Source: Paludibacteraceae bacterium | GTDB taxonomy: Bacteria > Bacteroidota > Bacteroidia > Bacteroidales > Paludibacteraceae | Direction: 5' to 3' | Assembly: GCA_017648235.1 (NCBI GenBank) | Contig: JAGCIZ010000283.1 | Location: 1-11,716 of the forward strand | DNA length: 11,716 bases | Shown here: piece after piece, positions 1-9,800 of the stretch | Numbering within the stretch: the stretch's first letter is position 1 | How the letters are laid out: the number at the start of each line of letters is the position of its first letter | Notes under the pieces: generated by a model | What the model was told of the DNA's origin: nothing | What the model saw: only the letters and a program-made list of their open reading frames with translations | Databases searched by the model: none | Made by a program: the position numbers and the translations under genes

Positions 1-1
1 G

Positions 2-871
2 GGCATTAGCGATTATATTGCAACTCACATAACAAATGATATTGGAAATATCTATACTCATTCAATAGATGTTTCTTCACAAAGTGCTAGTGATTTATCT
101 AAAATTCTGTTAAATCATAATAATGAATCTATATATTCCAAGGCTCTTGAAAATTGGTTTCAAAATAGTTCTGATGAATTGCTTTTAAAATGGAAAAATC
201 AATGTAAAGATAGTTGTTCGCTAGAAAGTTTGAAAAAAAGCAGAGCAGATATTTTACCACTTCGTTACATCATAATAACAGAGGGGGTTAGTGGTTTAAT
301 CGCTCGTGAATATATTCAAGGAAAAGATTATGTTGGAGATTATTCTAAAATTTTATTTTTTGATACTCCTCATGAAGGAACTGGTTTTGCTGATCAAGCG
401 TTATTTCAAAAATCTAAAAATTTCTCTTTTAAAAAGCCTGATATTAAAGCTCTTTCTGCCGTACTTCCATTAACTCTTTCTGCTTATGTGTTTGGTGGAG
501 TTGAGGCCGTACAAGATGTTGCAATATCTGTGGCTCAAAATGCTGTTCTTGGAATGGCTCAAAATATGTATGATATATCAAGTTCTTTTTCTGGAACAGA
601 ATTTTTTAATAATTACGATATAAATTCTAATGCTTTGTGGTATTTAGCACAAGATGCAAGCGAAAATGATAAGAAATATGAAAATCTTATTTCCTCCTCA
701 ACAGCAAATGTAGGTGAAAATATTGGTCAAATTCAATATCTTAATGCGACAGGAATGCAAACAAAATACTCTAATCCATCCTATAGTATAGTCTATTCTT
801 ATGGTTTTCCAACTATAGGAAATGGGCGACGAACTTATGAGGATTTTTTTGAACAAACGAAAAATCACATT
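2..871 (+). other. Domain: alpha/beta-hydrolase (lipase/PGAP1-like) with degenerate nucleophile elbow
   Basis: Roughly window residues 1-290. A hydrophobic strand (Y-I-I-I, just before 278) leads into T-E-G-V-S-G at 278-295 and then L-I-A-R-E-Y-I-Q, matching the layout of lipases where G-H-S-M-G-G is followed by L-V-A-R-E-Y. About 65 bases further on, a second strand runs into D-T-P-H-E-G-T-G at 362-385, the counterpart of the T-P-H-x-G-[ST] loop of triacylglycerol lipases and PGAP1-like esterases. Aligning on G-L-[IV]-A-R puts glycine (284-286) at the nucleophile serine position. I could not identify a convincing catalytic Asp (the place where G-D-G is often seen reads G-N-G near 825) or His. 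The earlier strands and the oxyanion H-G motif would lie upstream of the window. The fold call is fairly firm; lack of activity is an inference. Confidence 0.65.
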
Positions 872-3800
872 CCAAAAGATAAATTGAAACAAGTTCTTCT
901 TGATTCCTTGAACAATGTCTTATTCAATGCAGGGATTAATGTTAATGATGTGAATGAAAGTATTTCGCAATTAACCGATGAATTATTAAAAGGAAGTCTT
1001 TCAAAAGAAGGCTGGGATATCGTTAATAATCTCGTTGAAGAATATAACTCCTTAGGGAATTTTTTAAATGATTCTAAGTTGTCTAGTTACATTCAAGGGC
1101 TATCAGAATTGAGAAGTTTTAAAATAAATATGGATGATTTGCCGAGTTCTGCTTTAAAAATTCTTCGTATTTTGAATGAATTTATTCCAGAAGCCTACAA
1201 ATCAGAGTTGTATTCGGCATTTATGGAAAATTTTTCTCCAGAAATTGCTGATGTGTTGAGTGATGTTGTTAAATGTTCTATTTCGGAGAATAATTCTAGG
1301 TCTTGTTTGCTAAAAGGCCTTTCTGTTAGCGCTAAGAATCTATCAAATTATGGATTAAATTTTTTTGATGAGGGAGTATTTGATGTTCCCATGTATAGTG
1401 CCTATGGGTTAAACGTTTCTGTTTTTAAGAAAGCAAATCTTTCTCGAATTGGGTATGATATAGGAGATTATATAGACGGTAATGATCAATTGAATCATTA
1501 TAGAAATCTTCTTATTGAAGTAGGAAAATTAGAAACGATTCGCAATAATTTAGATATGAGTTTAAGAACGGGTTGCAAAGTTTTAATTTCTCCATACGAC
1601 GAAATTTGTAAATCCACAGCATTTGCTGCTAATGTCGTTTTAATTGCTGATTTATCTGGAAAAACTGCAAAATTAGCTCGAAATATGAAAGCTTTGGAGG
1701 ATACTAAACATCTTTCTCTTGAAGCGGCAATAAAACATTCAACAGAATTTACTTATGATGGACTGACAAATTCAACAACATTTAATTATTCCGATCTAGA
1801 AAAGATGCTTTTTGATGCCCCTAGAATTTCTATAGCTTCTGTTTTTAATAAGGGAAATAGTGTTGATGCGTCGGATTCTATAATTCCTTTGATTCTTTAT
1901 GGTACATGTGAATCTGATGTTTATGATATTAAATCGCTAATGAATGAAAATAACTGTGCAGTAAAAGAAAATGATATAGAGGGAGTAAATGAAGATACAG
2001 AAATAGTTTTATATGAATCAAGTTTTGCCGAAAAAAATGCAATAAGATCGCTTGATGCAGAAAAGATAATTTCAATTAAGGATGTTCGTTATAATTATAG
2101 CCCCCAAAAATCAATAACTTTTGATGCTCTAAATTATTGGAAATGGAAACCTTTTACGGCCAAAAAATACATTAATGAATATCGGTTTATTATAGATGAT
2201 TTACAACCTGATAGTCTTCGTCAAATAAAAATCGATTTTAATGCGGGTTTTCAAATTGCGTATGAACGAGAGGGAAAGTTATGGTATGTAAGATTACGCA
2301 TTGGTGGTAGTGAGTGGAGCGAGCCAAAGGAAGTGACTAATCCTGTTCGTAAAGATGGACTTTTTGTATTTCGCCCTAAAGAAATTTTTGATTTAAAATT
2401 AGATGGAAAAGAACACTTATTATCATCTATTCAAAAAGAGGGTCCTAATATGGTTCACTTATATATTGTGAACAAATTGGGACTATCCGGAAGTAGTGAA
2501 TTTACATATTTGTTTGAATCAACTCCACCGCTTTTAGAATCGGGTTGGCCAAAATCTTTTTCTGTGTTGTCAAGAGTTGATAAGCCGTATGTATATTACA
2601 ACAAACAAGATTTTGTACCAAAGTTCAAAGATGTTGAAGTTTCTTTGCTTTATTTTGATGGTAATAATGAAGAAATAGGAGAAGTTAGTGGAACTTATGA
2701 ATTGGTTGATTCGGTTCGAGGAACTTATAAGATTTCTGCTGATATGGAAAACCTTTGGAAAACGCAAGGTTTAAAAAGTGGTAATTATATTTTAGAATGG
2801 AGTGTTGGTATTTTGGATACACAAAATAAATTAATTACTACCAAATTACAAACCATGATTTATATAGATAGAGATGCTCCAAATTTAGATTTGATTTTGA
2901 ATAAAACGGAAATTTCAGGAAAGAATATTTCGGAAAAATGGGGGACTATTGTAAATAATGATAGCGTATTTGATAGATCAATTAGAGCTTTACGTGTATT
3001 TATTCAACAAGAAAATGATTCCTTAATTCTTGTAAAAAAACTAGTAGAAAGTAATGAGCAATATATAAATTTTGGTTGGCAGGAAGGAATTCCTAATTTT
3101 GAAGGACCTGCTAATTTAATTGTTCAAGCTGTTGATTATGCGTATTCTTCTGAAGAAAATGAAAAATTGTTATCTAATTCTGTTAATAATGGGGATTTTA
3201 TTTTATGGGACGAGATTGTAAAGAAAAATACAAATGAGAATAACAACGCTCCTGATAATGATTTTAATGTTACTCAGTTGGAAAGTAAAATTTTGATTGA
3301 TTCTACGGCGCCTAAGATTTTAGAAAAATCCTTTACATTTTTTGTTGCTCGTAAAAAAATGGGAGAAGATTATCCAATTTTTGATTATTCAAAAGCCAAG
3401 GAAATGTTAGGAATTAACGATACGTTAAAATTATCCTTTGGAGTGAAAGAACCTTTACTTGGTCGTGATAGTACAATTATTTCTGCTCGGATTAAATTTA
3501 ATGATGAAAAGCAAAATATTCACAAAGTATATTATCTAGATACTATAGTGATGGTTTCAGATATTAATATTGAATTTATTGAACCAACTGCAAATCGTTT
3601 GAAAGATGGCATTTATGATGTTTCTGTTGAATTAATTGATAATGCAGGAAATAAAACGGATTCTCTTGTTTATCAAGGTATGGTTGTAGATAGAGTTGCT
3701 CCTGTAATTACAGAACTAATGAATGGAGATGTTGCTTTTGAGAATATTTCAGAATTGAAAAAAAGTAAGGGTTACATTTCTCAGGTTTCTGATTATGACC

Positions 3801-6800
3801 TAAACAAAACAGATTTGTTCTGTTATGCGAGAGCTTCTTCTGGAAATCAAAATACTGATTGGTTTTTTGTGGGGAAAGATTCTGTAAGCAAAAGTAAAAA
3901 TAGTGATAATTCTTTTGAATTTTCCATTGTGGATAAAATTCAGAATTTGCCTAATGGATTGTGGACTATTCGGTTTGGATGTTTTGATGGTGTTGGGAAT
4001 TATGGTGAAAAGGTTGATTTCTTTGGCATGGGAAAACGTTATCCTCGAATAACATTTCCAGAGGAGGGTATGGGTGATTATTTTGGTGGAAAAGTTTTAA
4101 TTGAAGGCACTACTCCAAATCCGATTGTTAAGAATGGCAATGATAAAAATGCTACTTTTGTTGTTGAATGGTGTAAAATAGATTCATCAGAATGTAGTTC
4201 GGAGAATATTACCTATCTCACGAAAACAATTTCAGAACAACCTAAGCCATTAGCGATTTGGAATGCAAAGGGATTATTAGGAGATTATAAAATTCGCTTG
4301 AAAGTTAGTGGATGTGATTATCAAGGAGAGAACTGCGAGACTGCGGTTAATGAAAGGGTTGTATCAATTGTTGAAGGTATAGAATCTGTAAATTTCGGTG
4401 ATGATAGTGCAGACTTACCTAGTTTAGAAGTTGTAGAATTTCCTAAAAATCAAATTCCTGCTGCTGAGAGAATTGTTAGTTTGAAATTAGAAGGAAGTGA
4501 TACCTCTCAATGGTCAATGAATGTTAGCTTGAAGGTAAAGTCTCCAAACGATTCTTCTTTGTTTGTTCCCGCAAAAAATATTTTCTTTAGTACCGTCAGA
4601 ACATCGCCATTCTATGGAGAACCAACAATAAAAAAAGAAGGTCTTTCTGTTTGGCAGAATGGAAAGAAATGGAATATTTATTGGAAGGGAAATGCAGAAT
4701 CATCTATAGATGAGATATTGCCATTTATTTCATTAAAGTACCAAAAAGAATCTTTGAATTTTGATATGTTGGAATTTCTTCCTAAAGAAGATACTTCTGT
4801 AAATATGTTAGCAATAAATGAAGATCAAATTAAAATACCTGCTTACAATGCCGTTAGAAAATGGGCTCTTGATGATGAAGAAATATTTATTCAATTTGAA
4901 TCAGATTCGGCTTTTGTTATTGATGTTTCTAGTGTTAAAAACGGCAGTCAGAAGATTTTTTGTGGTAAAAATTCCGTTTTAGCAGAGAACGTCTTTACAA
5001 ATATAAAGAATTCTCCAATGTTATATGTTTTTCCTCAAGAATATCTTTCGGTATTTTCATGGAATGGACTAACGCAAGAAAATTTATATCCTAGCGGCGG
5101 CGAAGTTCAACTGCAGGCGTATGCTTATAATAAAAAGGATAAAACTAAATTAGTTTTTTGTGAAAAATCCTGGTATCAAGCAATAGAAGATTTTAAAATT
5201 ATAACAAGTAATCAAGGAATGAAGGAATTTTATGTTGGATTTTCTACAGGAGATTCTAACGAAGAAAATTCTTTTACTAATTCAAATTTTAATTATGAAT
5301 TTGGTATTGCTGGGCAGTCGGCTTATGTAAGTGCTGAAATTTATGATTCTGAGGGAAGATTAGTAAAGAAACTTATGGAAAATCAATTTTTATTAGCTGG
5401 AACTTCGAAAAACGCTTACTCTGTTAGTTGGGATGGAACGAGCGAAACAGGTTTTGTTAGCACAAAAGAGGGGAAATATACACTAAAAATTACAGCAGCA
5501 AGAGAAGGAAGTGAAAAAACTTTATCTCATGATTTTCAATTAGTTCTTGCCAATAAACTTATTCCGGCACCAAGAGAATTTGCAAATAGCGAGGAAAATC
5601 CTGCTGAATTGGTTATAGATGAGGCGAGTATAGATGAAATGGGGAATTTGCGTTACTATGGAAATCCAGATTATTTGTTAGAAGCGGATGTGACATCTGT
5701 GACTTTACCTAAAGAACAACAAAAGGTAACGTATCAATGGACTATGAATGGAACCCAGTATCCAATTTATTTTGAAAAAAATAGATATAGTATAGGAGTT
5801 CACAGGCACAGAAAAAAATTTCCTGTTACCGTGGCTGTGCTACTTGCGGGGTATGGACATGATTTGAGTGGATGGCCAACTTATGCATGGGAAGACAGAA
5901 AATACAATATTAAACTATTTTGGAAACGAATCGTTTTAGAAGAAAATAGTGAAAATGAAATTTCAGAAATTTTACTGGAACCTTGGAATTCAATAGTTGG
6001 TTTTGATAAAGACGGGAATAATGGATTGCGTATAGGAGTTTCTGTAAAAATCTTTTCAGGGGATGCAGCCAAAATTATTGATGATTTTTTTTCAGATTCT
6101 CAGCAAAATATATCTAACAGAGATTATATCGCTCATGCTTCTTTTTCTGATCCGGAACAAAAATTAGATGATGATATATATACATGGGATTTGATTTGGA
6201 AAGAGCACTATTGTGTTGATAATAAAGATAAATGTCCTAATAGTAGATTGTTACAGTTATGGTGGGAAAATTTTAATGGAAGGCTTGTTCCTCTTTGGTC
6301 CACAACAAAGAAAACCTTTTATTATGATAGTGGAACTTTTGAATTAGAAAATACATCTCCAGAGTTAAATTGTAAACCATCTAATACAATTGAGAATATT
6401 TCAAATAAAAAATTTATATGTAATGAAGACGATGATTATAATGTTCATAAAGATATGGTAAAAATTTCTGTATCTCCTACGGTTTCACATAATAACTACT
6501 CTTATGGTAATTACAGCTGTTGGTGTGATAATGATGGTAGTGACACGGAAATAGCGATTAGACTGAAAATAGCGGTAAAAGAAGATTATTGGTATCCACA
6601 ATATGGTTATAATAATTTGGCTAATACATTTACGCGATTGGATCCACAGAATATTGCTTTATTTAATGAGGAAGGGTATTGTAATTTGCAAGAAAAACCA
6701 TGTCAAATTTTTGATGGAGAAAATTGGGTAACTAATAATGCTACGACTGGAGTGACTGCTTTTGAAGTACAGAAATTTTCAATGGCTCAAGTACCTGAAA

Positions 6801-9800
6801 ATCCATTACTTTTTCCTGATGAATATACAGGTAATTCTAACGAAGGTTTGTCAAATTCAACATATTCCATAAAATTTTATAATGCTAAAGATGCTCCTAT
6901 TTCTTTTAGGGCGGCAATGGCGTGGAATGAAAATGGGGTATTTAAAAGGTCGGATTTAGATAGTGATAATGGAGTTGATTCTATTGAAACTCCTAGTATT
7001 AGCAATCCTCTAAAGATATCTTTTTATGTAGCACCCAAAATGTCAGCAAAAACTGCTATAAAATCAAATGTTAGTGTATCTACTACTTATCCATTTACAA
7101 GCAGCGATTTTTCAGAAATAGAAAACTCTGTAAATAAGATGTGCGAGAATTGTAAATTTTACCATGGCCTTGCTTCTGGTTTACATTTTAGTGTAGGGGA
7201 TTGGAACCTTGATGATTGGAACAGTAAATTTTTAATAGATAATAATGTAATTAAGAATCCTTTAACGGCGACTACAAATGAAAATCCTGAAACTACATTT
7301 ACACCAGTTATAGAGTTGAATTCATACATTCCAGAAAAAGATGGATTATTAAGTACATATTTATATGATGTAACTGAAAATGATTCAAAGGAATTAGAAT
7401 ACTGGCAAATTTCAAAAGAGGAATTTCTTAAAACAAAACCTCATGTAGATAAGAGTATTGTAAGTAATGGGTATATTCCAAGTGGTGATTTTGAGTTAAA
7501 AATATCAACACCTAATTGGAAGCCCCAAAAAGGCGATGATGGAGATTGGTTCGCAACTAATGAAGGGACAGAAAAAAAATCTACAGCTTCGTTTATTTGG
7601 TCTTTGCAGAAACCATGGGATTATAATCGGAGCGATTTACAGCATAAGGTATCCTTAGAGGATATAAAAAATCAAGACTTAAATGATGAGATTTTGGGAA
7701 AACCTTGGATGAAAAAAATAAAAATAAGTAATCCTAAAGTGTATGTTCGAGGAGAGGAAGGAGAAAATACAACTGAAGATGTTGAAAGAAAATTGCATCC
7801 GTATTACACAGCTGAATATGACTCTATTGCACAAGAGTTTAATGTAATTCGGAACAAAAATATTGATTACACATCTCGCGAACCAGAAAAGATAACACTC
7901 AGAGGACGAGTTCCTGGGGAAAATCAGAAATGGAATTTGTTTTATATACAAAATGGGAAACAAAACTTTTTAAAATCAGGAATACAAAATGAATTACCAT
8001 TAGAGACTCCGTATCCAGTATTAGATTACGTTGAAATGAATCGGCTGCAGGGTAATACATCTTTCTTTCTTACTTACGGCGGAATTAATGGAGAAACTTA
8101 TTTTCACCAATTAGATGTTCATGTGGGGAGCCTTTTGAAATCAGGAAAGGGTGGGGTTGTTGAATCAATGTACGGAGAAATTTCCGTGAATTTTGAACCC
8201 GGAACATGGGGAGAAAATGATGTTGATGTTACGGTCCGTACTATTTCAAAGGCTGGAGAGTATAATTTTGAGGCATTTAAAAATTTAGATATTATTGGAC
8301 CTGTTATTGAAGTACTTCCATCTCACGATTTTTCGAAGTTATCGGAATCCCAATGGCCTTTGATACATGTAAGACTTCAATGTAAAGAATTAAAAGGAGT
8401 ACATCCATCAGAACTTAAGGTTTATAAACCTGATTTCGAATCAAAGGAAATAATGCCACTTGAAACACAAAATATTTTAGCATTTGATAAAAAAAATAAT
8501 CCAATTGAATTGAATGATTTAAATTTTGAAGATAAGTGTGAGTCTATTGAAATTATAGCCAAAACAAATAGTTTTTCCACATTTATAATTTTAGATGAAA
8601 AAATATTTGAGAAAATCGAATTGGTTGATTCTGCTTTAACAGAAAAATATGAACTTGTTTGTAATGAAATATCCTTAGATACTCTTTGGGCTGGAACTGT
8701 TAATGGTTGGTTAGAATATCCATATTCCTGTTCTGGGAAAAGTAATTATTTAATCCAATTACGTAAAGGCGAAATTGTTGTTGCAGAACATCAGGCAGCT
8801 TCTACAAATCCAATTAAATGGAATATTCGAAAATCGGATATAAGTTTGATGCATGATATTTACACTTCTAGAATTAATATCTATGGTATAGATGGCCAAA
8901 CATTTCAATACCGTGGTCCGATAGTACGGATAGACTCTATATCACCTGTAATAGATGATATAAATGTTTCTGTGATGGAGACCTTTGATAGTCGTATTTT
9001 GCAAGTGGATGTTTCTTCTATAGATGAAATTTCTGGTATTTCTAAGATGCGTTTAGATGTTTATTTTGGTGGTAACTTAGTAGAAAGTAGGACGATTTTA
9101 GGAAATAAGTCTGTTGCAGAGAATTTTATATTGAATAGAGAAATGCTGTATAATTGTGTAGGTTGTAAAGCAAACGTAAATGTAACTATAGAAGATTTTG
9201 GACACAATTATGCGAAAGCAACAATTCTCTCAGAAAAAATATATCCTTATCCAACATCATTATTTTTATGGTATCCACTTTCTGAGGGGGTTGGAAATAC
9301 TGCATATGAAGTAACTGGAAATGGACCAGATATTGATATTTCTAATTTGAAACACCCATGGCAAAATGGAAAAAGCTTAAACTTATTTGCTTCAGATAGA
9401 GCAATGGGAAAAAATGATATGTCCACGTCGGATTCGCTAACAGCTTTTAGTGTAGAACTTAGATTTTCTTCTGGAAATTTAGCGGGAACTGTATTTGGTT
9501 GGGAAGGGGAAAATACATGGTTAATAGGAGTGGATGCAAATGGAAAATATTATTTTGAAATAGATTCAGAGAGAATAACTTTTACTGCAAAAGCAGAACG
9601 TAACGTAAAGAATCATATCGTGCTAACAATTAATGATAATTATGTGTGTCTTTATAAAAATGGAATTTTTGTTGAAAGTAAAAATTTGGGTTATCTTTTA
9701 AAATTTGGAAAAGGAGGAAAACCAATAATAGGCCGAATAGGTTCTGCTAAATCAATCGTTGGTGGGATATCTGATGTAAGAATATATAGAACAAGTCTTG

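Noticed and set aside
179..181. TTG as the start codon of the giant gene
   Set aside because: The frame is open without a stop from base 2, the 59 codons before the TTG read as part of the same hydrolase-like fold, and there is no Shine-Dalgarno-like sequence in front of it. The gene is cut by the window edge.
446..575. Possible transmembrane helix in the hydrolase-like domain
   Set aside because: The hydrophobic stretch is broken by Glu, Asp, Gln and Asn and fits an amphipathic helix of the hydrolase fold or its cap better than a membrane span.
698..892. Minus-strand open frame of 64 codons
   Set aside because: Lies wholly inside the giant gene, with Phe/Ile/Ser-rich composition typical of the antisense of an AT-rich gene; no supporting motif.
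2570..2767. Minus-strand open frame of 65 codons
   Set aside because: Antisense shadow within the Ig-like stalk; no ribosome-binding site or recognisable protein.
5881..6072. Minus-strand open frame of 63 codons
   Set aside because: Antisense shadow in the unassigned central region with no independent support.
7679..7963. Minus-strand open frame of 94 codons with a hydrophobic, Cys- and Phe-rich product
   Set aside because: Looks superficially like a membrane peptide, but this composition is what the complement of Lys/Glu/Asn codons gives; it lies fully opposite the giant gene.
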